NCBI RefSeq assembly: GCF_014650555.1
Contig: NZ_BMVE01000004.1
Span: 248,001 to 312,000, forward strand
Length of the DNA: 64,000 bases
Source of the DNA: Streptomyces goshikiensis
GTDB lineage: Bacteria > Actinomycetota > Actinomycetes > Streptomycetales > Streptomycetaceae
Direction: 5' to 3'
Under the pieces are notes generated by a model, which was given only the letters and a program-made list of their open reading frames with translations, ran no database searches and was not told the DNA's origin. Both the position numbers and the translations under genes were made by a program. Positions 24,484-34,656 of the stretch are shown here, in pieces. Positions within the stretch are counted from its first letter, which is position 1. Each line of letters opens with the position of its first letter.

Positions 24484-25802
24484 TGCCGCAGGTCATGGAA
24501 TTCAAGCTGCCCGACCTCGGGGAAGGACTCACCGAGGCCGAGATCGTCCGCTGGCTGGTCGCCGTGGGCGACGTGGTCGAGGTGGACCAGCCGGTCGTCG
24601 AGGTCGAAACGGCCAAGGCGATGGTGGAGGTTCCGTGCCCCTACGGCGGTGTCGTCACCGCCCGTTTCGGGGAGGAGGGCACGGAACTTCCCGTCGGCGC
24701 CCCGCTGATCACCGTCGCGGTGGGAGCGGGGAGCGAGCCGGAGCCGGCCGCCGTCGCCGAGTCCTCGGGCTCGGGGAACGTCCTGGTCGGCTACGGTACG
24801 GACCACTCCCGGCCGGCGCGTCGCAAGCGGGTCGCGCGGCCCGCGGCGATGGCCGCGGCTGCCGTGGCGGCCCCCGTCGCGGCGGTGGCGGCCGTGGCGG
24901 CTCCGGCCCCGGCGGCTCCGGCGCAGGCCTCCGGGCCGGTGCCGGTGATCTCGCCGCTGGTGCGGAAGCTGGCCCGGGACAACGGGGTGGACCTGCGCGC
25001 GCTGCGCGGATCGGGCCCCGAGGGCCTGATCCTGCGGGCGGACGTGGAGGCGGCCCTGCGGGCGCCGGCCCCGGCCGCCCAGGTCGCAGCCACCCCGGTC
25101 GCGGCGCCCGAGGGGGCGACGCGGATCCCGCTCAAGGGGCTCCGCGGGGCCGTCGCGGAGAAGCTGTCGCGCAGCCGCCGGGAGATCCCGGAGGCCACCT
25201 GCTGGGTCGACGCGGACGCGACGGAGCTGATGGCGGCGCGGGCGGCGATGAACGCCGCCGCGGGCCCCAAGATCTCGGTGCTCGCGCTGCTCGCCCGGAT
25301 CTGCACGGCCGCGCTCGCCCGCTACCCGGAGCTGAACTCCACGGTGGACCTGGCGGCGAACGAGATCGTCCGGCTCCCGTCGGTGCACCTGGGCTTCGCC
25401 GCGCAGACCGAGCGGGGCCTGGTGGTCCCGGTGGTCCGCGACGCCCAGTCGCGCAGCCCGGAATCGCTGTCGGCGGAGTTCGGGCGGCTGACGGAGCTCG
25501 CCCGGACGGGGAAGCTGGCGCCCGCCGATCTGACCGGCGGGACGTTCACCCTGAACAACTACGGGGTGTTCGGGGTGGACGGCTCCACGCCGATCATCAA
25601 CCACCCCGAGGCCGCGATGCTCGGCGTGGGCCGGATCGTCGACAAGCCGTGGGTCCACGAGGGGCAGCTGGCGGTCCGCAAGGTCGTCCAGCTGTCGCTG
25701 ACCTTCGACCACCGGGTGTGCGACGGCGGCGCGGCGGGCGGTTTCCTGCGCTACGTGGCCGACTGCGTCGAATCCCCGGCGGTTCTGCTCCGCTCCCTCT
25801 GA
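24483..25802 (+). CDS. bkdC2: 2-oxoacid dehydrogenase E2 (dihydrolipoamide acyltransferase)
   Basis: Core acyltransferase of 439 residues. One N-terminal lipoyl domain (1-80) carries the lipoylated Lys in VEVETAKAMVEVP. An Ala/Pro-rich linker leads to the E3/E1-binding domain (about 155-195, SPLVRKLARDNGVDLRALRG), a second linker, and the catalytic domain. That domain ends with LSLTFDHRVCDGGAAGGF, where His and Asp are catalytic. No E3 gene is nearby, so a shared lipoamide dehydrogenase must be used. It is the last gene of the operon; a hairpin follows 35 bases on. Confidence 0.92.
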   Translation: MPQVMEFKLPDLGEGLTEAEIVRWLVAVGDVVEVDQPVVEVETAKAMVEVPCPYGGVVTARFGEEGTELPVGAPLITVAVGAGSEPEPAAVAESSGSGNVLVGYGTDHSRPARRKRVARPAAMAAAAVAAPVAAVAAVAAPAPAAPAQASGPVPVISPLVRKLARDNGVDLRALRGSGPEGLILRADVEAALRAPAPAAQVAATPVAAPEGATRIPLKGLRGAVAEKLSRSRREIPEATCWVDADATELMAARAAMNAAAGPKISVLALLARICTAALARYPELNSTVDLAANEIVRLPSVHLGFAAQTERGLVVPVVRDAQSRSPESLSAEFGRLTELARTGKLAPADLTGGTFTLNNYGVFGVDGSTPIINHPEAAMLGVGRIVDKPWVHEGQLAVRKVVQLSLTFDHRVCDGGAAGGFLRYVADCVESPAVLLRSL

Positions 25803-25837
25803 GCGGACCCCGGCCCGACCGGAGCCCGTCCACCGGG

Positions 25838-25866
25838 TCCCCGCACCGCCACGGACGGCGCGGGGA
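25838..25866. terminator. Hairpin between convergent E2 and quinone-oxidoreductase genes
   Basis: TCCCCGC and GCGGGGA arms with a 15-base loop, in the 100-base gap between convergent genes. Repeated CCGGTCCGG-type sequence follows. It may end transcription from both sides. Confidence 0.5.
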
Positions 25867-25904
25867 TCCGGTCCGGTCAGGTCCGGTCCGGACCGGTCAG
25901 CGGG

Positions 25905-26882
25905 TCACACGGTCAGCAGCAGCTTGCCCACGTGGGAGCTCGACTCCATGACGCGGTGGGCCTCGGCGGCGTCCCGCATCGGGAACGCCGCGTGGACGAC
26001 CGGGGCGACGCGGCCCGTCGAGACCAGGGGCCAGACGTGCTCCCGTACCGCCGCGACGATGGCCGCCTTCTCGCCCAGCGGCCGCGCCCGCAGCGAGGTG
26101 GCGGTGATCGCCGCCCGCTTCGCCAGCAGCGCGCCCAGGTTGAGCTCGCCCTTCACCCCGCCCTGGAGGCCGATCACCGCGAGCCGGCCGTTCACGGCCA
26201 GCGCGTCCAGGTTCCGGCCCAGGTACTTCGCCCCGACGATGTCGAGGATCACATCGGCCCCGGCGCCGTCCGTCGCGGCCCGCAGTTCCGCCACGAAGTC
26301 CTGCTCGCGGTAGTCGATCAGGACGTCCGCGCCCAGCTCCCGGCAGCGCGCGAGCTTCTCCGGGCCGCCCGCCGTGACCGCCACCTTGGCGCCGATCGCC
26401 TTGGCCAGCTGGATGGCCATCGTGCCGATGCCGCTGGAGCCGCCGTGCACCAGCACGGTCTCCCCCGGGCGCAGCTGCGCGATCATGAAAATGTTCGACC
26501 AGACCGTGCACACCACCTCCGGCAGCGCGGCCGCCGTCACCAGGTCCACGCCCTCCGGCACCGGCAGCAGCTGGCCCGCCGGGACGGCCACCCGCTCCGC
26601 GTACCCGCCGCCGGCCAGCAGCGCGCACACTTCGTCGCCGACCGCCCAGCCGGAGACACCGGGGCCGATCGCGACGATCCGGCCCGAGCACTCCAGCCCG
26701 GGATGGCGCGAGCTGCCCGGCGGCGGATCGTAGAAACCCTGCCGCTGAAGGATGTCGGCGCGGTTCACGGCGCTCGCCGCGACCTCGACGAGCACCTCCC
26801 CCTCGCCCGCCACCGGATCGGGTACCTCGGCCCAGACGAGTGCCTCGGGACCGCCGGGCTGTTCGATGGTGATCGCATGCAT
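25905..26882 (-). CDS. NAD(P)H-quinone oxidoreductase (zeta-crystallin-like MDR)
   Basis: Zinc-free medium-chain dehydrogenase/reductase of 325 residues. The GroES-like N-terminal domain has ASAVNRADILQRQGFYDPP, and the Rossmann fold has VLVHGGSSGIGTMAIQLAKA with the NADPH-type GxxSGxG loop. The C-terminal HRVMESSSHVGKLLLTV is typical of the quinone oxidoreductase / PIG3 group. It reduces quinones or other reactive carbonyls at the expense of NADPH; the in vivo substrate is unknown. The start ATG 26882 is leaderless, supporting it over the internal ATG six bases downstream. Confidence 0.9.
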   Translation of the reverse strand: MHAITIEQPGGPEALVWAEVPDPVAGEGEVLVEVAASAVNRADILQRQGFYDPPPGSSRHPGLECSGRIVAIGPGVSGWAVGDEVCALLAGGGYAERVAVPAGQLLPVPEGVDLVTAAALPEVVCTVWSNIFMIAQLRPGETVLVHGGSSGIGTMAIQLAKAIGAKVAVTAGGPEKLARCRELGADVLIDYREQDFVAELRAATDGAGADVILDIVGAKYLGRNLDALAVNGRLAVIGLQGGVKGELNLGALLAKRAAITATSLRARPLGEKAAIVAAVREHVWPLVSTGRVAPVVHAAFPMRDAAEAHRVMESSSHVGKLLLTV

Positions 26883-26889
26883 GGCCCGG

Positions 26890-26895
26890 AGGTTA
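26890..26895 (-). promoter_or_regulatory. -10 box TAACCT of leaderless gene 26882
   Basis: On the minus strand TAACCT is followed by seven bases and the ATG at 26882; no ribosome-binding sequence is present. Confidence 0.55.
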
Positions 26896-26910
26896 CGCCA
26901 ACTCCGGTCG

Positions 26911-28011
26911 CTATTCAGCAGACCCCAGTGTCACCGGCGAGGACGTCGGCGGGGCGGCGCGGACGATCGTGATCAGACGGTCCGTCGCCTGGATCGGGCT
27001 CGCGTGCGGATCGTCGTACGCCAGCAGCCGGTGCCCGCGCAGCACGCTGACCACCAGATCGCTGGTCTCCCGCACCGACTTGCCGACCTCGGCCTTCTTG
27101 GCGGGCCGTTCGACCAGGTCGAGGCCACTGCCCTGGTGGATGAGGTCCTCCATCACGGTGCCCGCGCTCGGGCTGAGCACCGACAGGCCCAGCAGCCGGC
27201 CGGCGGCGCTCGCGCTGGTGATGACCGCGTCCGCGCCGGACTGCTTCAGCAGCGGCGCGTTCTCCTCCTCGCGGACCGCCGCGACGATCTTCGCGCCCCG
27301 GTTGAGCTGGCGCGCCGTCAGCGTGACCAGGACCGCCGTGTCGTCGCGCTGGGTGGCGATGACGATCTGACGGGCCTTCTGGAGCTCGGCGCGCAGCAGG
27401 ACATCGGAGCGGGTGGCGTCGCCCACCACTCCCGTGAAGCCCTCCGCGTTGGCGATGTCGATCACCTTGGCGCTCGGGTCCACGATGACGACCTGCTCCT
27501 TTCGGAGGCCGGTGGCCAGCAGCGTGTGCAGGGCCGAGCGGCCCTTGGTGCCGAAGCCGACGACGACCGTGTGGTCACGCAAGTTCTTCCTCCAGCGGTT
27601 CAGCCGCCACTCCTCCCGGGTCCGCTCCGTGAGCACTTCCAGGGTGGTACCGACCAGGATGATCAGGAACAGCACGCGCAGCGGCGTGATCAGCAGGATG
27701 TTGATCAGCCGCGCGCTGTCGCTGTACGGGACGATGTCGCCGTAACCCGTCGTCGACAGGGTCACGGTGGCGTAGTAGACGCAGTCGAGGAAGTCCACCG
27801 ACCCGTTGGCGTTGTCGTGGTAGCCGCTGCGGTCCACCCAGACGAGCATCACCGTCAGGAACATCACGAACAGGGCCATCAGCAGACGCTTGGTCACCTG
27901 CCGCAGTGGCTTCTCCACCACGCGCTTGGGCATTTTGACGCGCCGTGCGGCGAGCTTCTCGTCCGCGTCCCGCGCCATCGCGTCCGAGCCCTCAAGTTTC
28001 ACGTGAAACAT
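26911..28011 (-). CDS. Two-helix potassium channel with RCK (TrkA) domains
   Basis: K+ channel subunit of 366 residues (probably a tetramer). A short cytoplasmic N-terminus precedes TM1 (about 42-60), a pore helix with selectivity filter TTGYGD (87-92), and TM2 (about 100-122). The cytoplasmic part is an RCK/TrkA-N Rossmann domain (VVVGFGTKGRSALHTLL, IVDPSAKVIDIA) and a TrkA-C-like tail that senses ligand or ions. Its first codons are encoded by the parS site at 27996-28009, giving the N-terminus MFHVKL. It overlaps the end of moeA by 13 bases and is the last gene of mobA-moeA-channel. Confidence 0.92.
   Translation of the reverse strand: MFHVKLEGSDAMARDADEKLAARRVKMPKRVVEKPLRQVTKRLLMALFVMFLTVMLVWVDRSGYHDNANGSVDFLDCVYYATVTLSTTGYGDIVPYSDSARLINILLITPLRVLFLIILVGTTLEVLTERTREEWRLNRWRKNLRDHTVVVGFGTKGRSALHTLLATGLRKEQVVIVDPSAKVIDIANAEGFTGVVGDATRSDVLLRAELQKARQIVIATQRDDTAVLVTLTARQLNRGAKIVAAVREEENAPLLKQSGADAVITSASAAGRLLGLSVLSPSAGTVMEDLIHQGSGLDLVERPAKKAEVGKSVRETSDLVVSVLRGHRLLAYDDPHASPIQATDRLITIVRAAPPTSSPVTLGSAE
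27996..28009. other. parS: parS site overlapping the moeA stop and the K+ channel start
   Basis: Exact GTTTCACGTGAAAC. On the minus strand it follows the AT of the channel's ATG, so it encodes channel residues 2-5 (FHVK). It also provides the TGA stop of moeA (27999-28001). It is the second perfect ParB-binding site in the window, 20 kb from the first. Confidence 0.93.
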
Positions 28012-29345
28012 CCCCCCGCCACCCAGGGCAGATCGAGAATTTCCAGGTCCTGCCCGGCCCGTGCGCCGTGCGGCGGTACGACGGCCAGCGCGTCGGCGGC
28101 GGCCACGCCGCGCAGCATCGCCGGGCCGTGGTAGCGCAGCGGTACCGCGTGCTCGTCGCTCAGCAGCACGGGGACGAGCCGGGTGTCCTCCGGGTGGCCG
28201 GGTACGTCGTCCCGCACGGGAGCGGTGTAGCGGGGGCGCCGGCGTCGGCCGGCGAGCGCGCGCAGCAGCGGGTCGGCGAGGGTCAGCAGCCCGGAGACGG
28301 CGGCGAGCGGATTGCCGGGCAGGCCCACGAGGTGGCGGCCGTCGGCTCGGTCCCCGAGCCGGGCGAGCAGCATCGGGTGTCCCGGGCGCACGGCGACCCC
28401 GTCGACGAGCAGCTCGGCGCCGGCCCGCTCCAGTACGGGGTGGACGTGGTCGACGGGGCCGGAGGCGGTGCCGCCGGTGGTGACGATCAGATCGGCCTCG
28501 GAGCCGGTGACGGCCTCGAAGAGGGCCTCCGCTCCGGCGGGGTCGTCGCCGAGCCGCCGGGTGCCGGTGACCTCGGCGCCGAGGCGGGTGAGCCAGGGGC
28601 CGAGCATCGGGCTGAGGGCGTCCCGGATCAGGCCGTCGTGCGGGAGTCCCTCGGTGAGCAGCTCGTCGCCGAGCACCAGGATCTCCACGCGGGGGCGGCG
28701 GCGGGTGGGCAGCTCGTCGTAGCCGGCGGCGGCGGCGAGGCCGAGCACGGCCGGCGTCACGAGGGAGCCGGCGGGCAGCAGCAGGTCACCTGAGCGGCAC
28801 TCCTGGCCGCGCGGGCGGATGTCCTGGCCGGTGCTGACGGGCCGCTCGGCGAACAGCTGGGAGCCGGCCTCGTGGCAGTGCTCGCTGCGGATCACGGCGG
28901 TGGTGTCGGAGGGGATCCGGGCACCGGTGGCGATCCGTACGGCCTGGCCGTCGGCGAGGGGCGCGGGCCGGTCGGAACCGGCGAGGACCCCGCCGCCGGG
29001 GCGGACGGTCCAGGGCCCGGGGCCGGAGACGGCCCAGCCGTCCATGGCGGAGGTGTCGAAGGACGGCAGGTCGGTGAGGGCGTCGAGGGGCGCGGCCAGT
29101 ACCTCGCCGAGGGCGTCGGCGAGGGACGCCCGGTGGGTGCGGGCACGGACGCCGGAGCCGGCGTACGCGGCGATCTCCCGGGCGCGGAGCCAGGGGACGG
29201 AGCGCTGCCCGGTCCCGCCGGGGGCGCCGGTGGTGGCGGGGGCGGCGCGGCTGACCAGGGCGAGGGCCTCGTCGAGGGCCTGTTCGGCGGTGGCGGGGGC
29301 CGGGCGGCCGGCGTCGGCGTTGGCGTCAGCGTCGATCGGGGTCAT
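27999..29345 (-). CDS. moeA: Molybdopterin molybdotransferase MoeA
   Basis: Enzyme of 448 residues that inserts molybdate into adenylylated molybdopterin. The family motifs are SFDTSAMDGWAV (domain I), TGARIPSDTTAVI, the MoCF-binding segment LIVTTGGTASGPVDHVHPVL, and GLPGNPLAAVSGLLTL. About 60 extra N-terminal residues (Ala-rich plus VPWLRAREIAAYAG) precede the core. Its ATG overlaps the mobA stop as ATGA (29342-29345), and its stop lies inside a parS site that also starts the channel gene. Confidence 0.93.
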   Translation of the reverse strand: MTPIDADANADAGRPAPATAEQALDEALALVSRAAPATTGAPGGTGQRSVPWLRAREIAAYAGSGVRARTHRASLADALGEVLAAPLDALTDLPSFDTSAMDGWAVSGPGPWTVRPGGGVLAGSDRPAPLADGQAVRIATGARIPSDTTAVIRSEHCHEAGSQLFAERPVSTGQDIRPRGQECRSGDLLLPAGSLVTPAVLGLAAAAGYDELPTRRRPRVEILVLGDELLTEGLPHDGLIRDALSPMLGPWLTRLGAEVTGTRRLGDDPAGAEALFEAVTGSEADLIVTTGGTASGPVDHVHPVLERAGAELLVDGVAVRPGHPMLLARLGDRADGRHLVGLPGNPLAAVSGLLTLADPLLRALAGRRRRPRYTAPVRDDVPGHPEDTRLVPVLLSDEHAVPLRYHGPAMLRGVAAADALAVVPPHGARAGQDLEILDLPWVAGGCFT

Positions 29346-30229
29346 CCGGAGCCGCCCTTCTGGGCATCGGCGTCGGCCTCGGCCTCGGCGGCCCAGCGCA
29401 GGGCCAGGTCGGCGGCCTTGCGGGAGGCCTCGGCGACGGCCTGGGCGGGGTCGGCGCCGGACGCGGCCGCCCGGGCGGCCGCGTAGCCGACCAGGAAGGT
29501 GGTCAGCGGGGCGGCGGGCCGGGCGACACCGTGGGCGGCGTCACGGGCGAGGTCGAGGAGGGTCTTGGTGTCGACGGCGACGTCGATGCCCAGCTCGTTC
29601 TTGACTGCGGTCATCCATTCGTCCAGCACGTTCCCATGCTCCCTGATGCGGGCGCGGGCGGCGGCGAGATCCTCCCAGGTGTCGCAGTCGAACGAGGCGA
29701 GGGGCGCGCGCTCGGTGACGCTGACCGGGGTCGGTTCCAGCTCGGCGGTGAGGGCGCGGAGGGGGAGGTCTCGCAGGGAGCCGTGTTCGGTGGCGAGGAG
29801 GGCGATCTCGCGGCGCAGCGCTTCCGCGCGGTAGGCGGCCACGAGGGGCTGGTCGCGGCCGTCGGGGTCGCGGAGGACGGCGCCGTCGCCGTTGTCGTCG
29901 CCGTCCGCGGCGTCCAGGAGGGCCCGGACGGTCGGCCGGTCGAGGAACGGGAGGTCGGCGGAGAGGACGAGGACCAGGGGCGCGGTGGTCTCGTGGAGCC
30001 CGGCGCCGAGCGCGGCGAGGGGGCCACCGCCGGGGGGCGTCTCGCGGGTCCAGCGGACCGGGCGGGCGGTGGGACGGCGGTCGCCGACGACCACGGTGGT
30101 CCGGGCGTCGGGGCAGGCGTCGAGGACGCGGTCGAGGAGGGCGCGGGCACCGACGGACAGGGCGGGTTTGTCCACCCCTCCGAGGCGATGCGCGCCGCCC
30201 CCGGCCAGGATGACTGCGTCGAAGATCAT
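29342..30229 (-). CDS. mobA: MobA-type molybdenum cofactor guanylyltransferase fused to DUF6457
   Basis: Protein of 295 residues. Residues 1-195 are a MobA-like nucleotidyltransferase with LAGGGAHRLGGVDKPAL (P-loop and catalytic Lys), GGGPLAALGAGL and the metal-binding SADLPFLDRPT; it would link GMP to the molybdenum cofactor. Residues about 200-290 (NVLDEWMTAVKNELGI then DTKTLLDLARDAAHGVARP) match the small DUF6457 domain, usually encoded separately beside moa/mob genes in actinobacteria. Its start is leaderless, and it leads the operon with moeA and the K+ channel. Confidence 0.9.
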   Translation of the reverse strand: MIFDAVILAGGGAHRLGGVDKPALSVGARALLDRVLDACPDARTTVVVGDRRPTARPVRWTRETPPGGGPLAALGAGLHETTAPLVLVLSADLPFLDRPTVRALLDAADGDDNGDGAVLRDPDGRDQPLVAAYRAEALRREIALLATEHGSLRDLPLRALTAELEPTPVSVTERAPLASFDCDTWEDLAAARARIREHGNVLDEWMTAVKNELGIDVAVDTKTLLDLARDAAHGVARPAAPLTTFLVGYAAARAAASGADPAQAVAEASRKAADLALRWAAEAEADADAQKGGSG

Positions 30230-30234
30230 AGGTC

Positions 30235-30240
30235 AGGGTA
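30235..30240 (-). promoter_or_regulatory. -10 box TACCCT of leaderless mobA
   Basis: On the minus strand TACCCT is followed by GACCT and the ATG at 30229. The five-base spacing is at the short end of the pattern seen elsewhere in this window. Confidence 0.45.
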
Positions 30241-30422
30241 TGCCGCCGTGCCCCCTGCGCGGCTGCCCGATCACAGCCGGTTCGCGCACGCCCGCGCCGC
30301 TCGCTCGTGCCCCGCCCACGCCCCGTTCGGCCGGTCCGGCACAGGGCCGCGCACTGGCCCCCACACGGGCCCGGACAGGGGAAGGCCCGGAGCGCCGTGG
30401 GCGGTCCGGGCCGGGGTGGAGG

Positions 30423-30959
30423 TTAGAGGTACGGGCCGGAGCGGATGGCTCCGTGGGGGCCCTCTTCGTCTTCGTGGGAGGCGCCGGGCGGGAGCGCGCG
30501 GCGCATCTGTTCGAGCTGGGCCCGCGCCGCCATCTGCTGCGCGAACAGGGCTGTTTGGATGCCGTGGAAGAGCCCCTCCAGCCATCCGACCAACTGGGCC
30601 TGCGCGATGCGCAGTTCCGCCTCGGACGGAATGGCCTCCTCCGTGAACGGGAGGGAAAGGCGTTCCAGTTCTTCGACCAATTCGGGTGCCAGGCCGTCCT
30701 CCAGCTCCTTCACCGACGCGGCGTGGATGTCCTTGAGCCGGACCCGGCTCGCCTCGTCGAGAGGAGCGGCACGTACCTCTTCCAGGAGTTGCTTGATCAT
30801 GCTGCCGATCCGCATGACCTTGGCGGGCTGTTCGACCATCTCCGTCACCGGGACCTCGCGCGACTCGTCATCGGCGCCGCCGACCGCCGTCCCGTCCTGT
30901 CCCACGATCAGGACGTGCGGGGGACTGTCCTGCGACCGTTCACTCCTCGGCATCTCCAT
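30423..30959 (-). CDS. bpa: Bacterial proteasome activator Bpa (PafE)
   Basis: ATP-independent ring-forming activator of the actinobacterial 20S proteasome, 178 residues. The central helical region (PAKVMRIGSMIKQLLEEVRA, then RVRLKDIHAASVKELEDGLA and AQLVGWLEGLFHGIQTALFA) matches Bpa four-helix bundles. The protein ends in GPYL, equivalent to the C-terminal GQYL tail that docks into the alpha-ring and opens the gate in mycobacterial Bpa. ATG 30959 has GAGAG about nine bases upstream; GTG 30977 and ATG 30953 are alternatives. It is monocistronic. Confidence 0.92.
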   Translation of the reverse strand: MEMPRSERSQDSPPHVLIVGQDGTAVGGADDESREVPVTEMVEQPAKVMRIGSMIKQLLEEVRAAPLDEASRVRLKDIHAASVKELEDGLAPELVEELERLSLPFTEEAIPSEAELRIAQAQLVGWLEGLFHGIQTALFAQQMAARAQLEQMRRALPPGASHEDEEGPHGAIRSGPYL

Positions 30960-31041
30960 GCCGCCATTCTCTCGCACACCTTCGCTCTCACACGGTGTGC
31001 CCCCGTACAGGCGTGATCCACCCTGTACGGGGGCACGGGGA

Positions 31042-33899
31042 TCAGCCCGCCGCGCGCCGCGCCAGGGCGCCGCTCGACTTGGTGACCAGTGCGGCCAGCA
31101 GCGCCGCGCCCAGCGGGACCAGGACGAGCAGGCCGCCCAGGGTCTCCCACGGCACCGAGATGGGGACGTAGGGCGCGAGTTCCGACTTGCCGATGTGCCC
31201 CTGGGCGATCCCGGTCTCGTACAGGGACTGGGCTTCCCGCCGCGCGGTGAGCCGCAGCCCGACCGCCGGCAGGATTCCGGCCGCCGAGCCCAGGACGACG
31301 CCCATCAGGGCCACCACACCGCATTGGAAGCCGCTCAGCGTCCGCCGCACCCGCGGGGGCGCCCCGACGGCCGCCAGGGTCTTCAGATCGGCCTCGGCGT
31401 CCGCCTGGGCCAGCCCGGTGGCGATACCGGCCGCGCCGATGGTGACCAGGCCCGCGAAGACGGCCAGGGCGAGCATCACCAGGGAGTTGTTGGCCTTGTA
31501 GCCCTCCTCGATGCTGACCTCGGTCTCCACGCCCATCGTGTCGAGCGTCCCGTCCAACTTCTGCCGCTGCTCGGAGCTGGCCTTGCCGTCGAGGGTGAAG
31601 TACGAGCCGAAGGGCGCGGTGGTCAGCCCCGCCGTCTTGGCGGTGGCGGGCGGCAGCACGAGGTGCAGGCCGTAGCCCTTGGCCGTGGCGGGCGCCTGGT
31701 AGGCGGCGAGGACCTTGTCCTCCCCGGGCGGGTCCTGGTTCTTCTCCGCGAGGGCCGAGGCGGCCTTGTTGTCGGTGACCAGCCGGAGGGTGACCTTGCC
31801 GTCCTTCACGATCTTCTTGTCGAAGGAGACGGCCTTGCCGGACTTGAGCGCCGCGGCCGCCGCGGGGTCGCCGATGCCGAGGACGGTCAGCAGCTTCTCG
31901 TCCGCGACGACGGTGGAGACCGCGACGCCGAGGCGGTCCTCCTCGCACCGCCAGTCGTTGCGCAGGGTCCGCTGCTGCTCGGTGGTGAAGGAAGCGGGGC
32001 CGTTCTCCGCCTCCCAGAGCGGGCAGCGCTGGTCCTTCGGGGTGATGATCTCGGCGCGGCCGCAGCCGGGCTCGTCCGACCAGGAGTCACAGCCGGGCTT
32101 GCCGACGACGAGCCGGTCCACATCGGCCCGGACGGCCAGCGGGAGCTCCCGGGCCAGTGCCTGTCGCACGGCGGGCACTTCCTTGTGCCCGGAGTTCTCG
32201 GTGACCTGCGCCAGTCCGGTGCCGAACGGCAGGGTGGCGACGTACTCGTGCCGCCGCTGGAGGTCGTCGCTGTGCTGGAACGTGGCGATGGCGACGGTCC
32301 CGGCGACGGCGGCCAGTACGGCGGCCACGGCGGGGGCCGTACGTCCCCGGTTGCGCACGGCGTCGCGCAGCGCGAGCCGGGGCGACAGCGGCAGCCACCG
32401 CCCGATCCGCCCGAACAGGCCGACCAGCACCGGGGTGAGGGCGACGATGCCCAGCTCGGCGAGGGCGCTGCCGCCGGCGACGACCACGGAGCCCATCTGG
32501 GAGACGGTGCCGAACAGGGCGATCGAGACGCCGCCGCCGATGGCGACCAGGCCGATGACGGGCAGCACCCGGCTGGCCCGGCGGACGCCGCGGCGGCCGG
32601 TGAGCGAGGCCAGCACCGTCTGCCGCGAGGCGGTGACGGCCGGGGCGATGGCGGCCAGCAGCCCGGTCAGGACGGCGAGCAGCCCGATGCCGAGGAGCTC
32701 CAGCGGCCGGATGTCGAAGTCGCCGAAGCGGCTGCCGATCTGAGCCTCCAGCACCGGCCGGAGCCCGAAGGTCAGGGCCACGCCGATGACGGTGCCGATG
32801 ACGGCGGACGCGGCGCCGATGACCAGGCCGCCCGACAGCACGATGGCCCGGATGTGCCGGCGGTCGCCGCCGTTGGCGCCGACCAGGCCGAGCTGGCGGC
32901 GGGAGCGGCGGGCGCCCACCGCGAAGGCGGGTCCGGCCAGCAGGCAGATCTCCAGCATGGCGAGGCCCACCACGGTGGCCAGAATGGCCAGTTCGGTCGC
33001 CTGCATCGAGCTGCTGGAGCCGTACGCGTTCTTGGACTCCTGCCGGTACAGCGGCACCTCGGAGTCGGCGGGCGGGTCGAGCCACACGGCACGGGAGGTG
33101 ACCAGGACGCCCTTGGCGTTGGTCTCCTTCATCATGTTCCACGTGAAACCGTCGCGGCCGACCTTGACCAGGTAGCTGTGCTCAGGCCGAAGCCCCGGGT
33201 TCCCGGCGGCCGTCAGGGTCTTCTCCAGCGGTTCGAGGAGGCTCCCGGGCACGGCGATGAGCTGCGACTGCTTGAGCGCGTCGGGCAGTTCGTACGCGCC
33301 GACGACCTTGTACGAGGCCGTCGAGCCGCGGGGGGTCACGGTCGACCCGACGAAGTACCCGGAGTCCGTCAGGAAGGACTGGGTGGCGATGACCTCGCCC
33401 GCCTTCTCGGGAAGCCGGCCGCGGTCCAGCGTCAGCAGTCCCTTGACCAGCGGGCTGTGGGTGTCCAGTTCGCGCAGCTGGGTGTCGAGCAGCCCGTGCG
33501 TGGTGTGGACCTTGGCGTGGCCGATGCTGTCCTTCAGGGACCGGGCGCCCGCCGGGAGCGCGGCGGCCAGCACGTTCGGGTCCTCGGTCCGGGAGGAGGA
33601 GTGGTAGTTCTCGTATCCGCCGACCGGCGCGTAGTCCGAGCCGTCGGGCTGCTGGTAGAGCGGGCCCGTGACCCAGCCGGTGGTCAGCTTGGCGTCGGCG
33701 GCGCCGAGGACGCGCTCCAGCTTCTGCTCGGTGGAGAGCTCGGCGCTGCGCAGGGTGAGGTCGGCGGCGCTCACGCCGACGATCGGCAGGGCGATCATCG
33801 AGAGGACGAGGGCGCTGCGGCCCTTGGCCCGCCAGGCGTCGCGGCGGGCGATCCGGATCGCCGCGACCCAGGAGTGGTACCAGCCTCGGGGGGATGAGC

Positions 33900-33903
<4 letters not shown>
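31042..33903 (-). CDS. FtsX/MacB-type ABC transporter permease, double-length
   Basis: Membrane protein of 953 residues with two FtsX-type permease units. An N-terminal helix (about 33-52) is followed by a large extracellular domain. A central block of helices (about 305-500, with ATVVGLAMLEICLLAGPAFA among them) precedes a second extracellular domain with four cysteines, and three helices end the protein. Such permeases pair with one ATPase to export or sense peptides and lipids, not to import. GTG 33903 overlaps the ATPase stop (GTGA). A one-mismatch parS (33136-33149) lies inside its coding sequence. The substrate is unknown. Confidence 0.9.
33136..33149. other. One-mismatch parS-like site inside the permease gene
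   Basis: GTTCCACGTGAAAC differs from the parS consensus at one position (C for T at base 4). Because it lies in coding sequence (residues FTWN on the minus strand) it may be chance or a weak ParB site. Confidence 0.45.
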
Positions 33904-34631
<728 letters not shown>

Positions 34632-34656
34632 GAAAGGTCCCCCCTGGGGCGGTGGT

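Noticed and set aside
30445..33897. 1150-residue plus-strand open frame
   Set aside because: Lies opposite bpa and the ABC permease, whose motifs are convincing; its translation is low-complexity shadow sequence.
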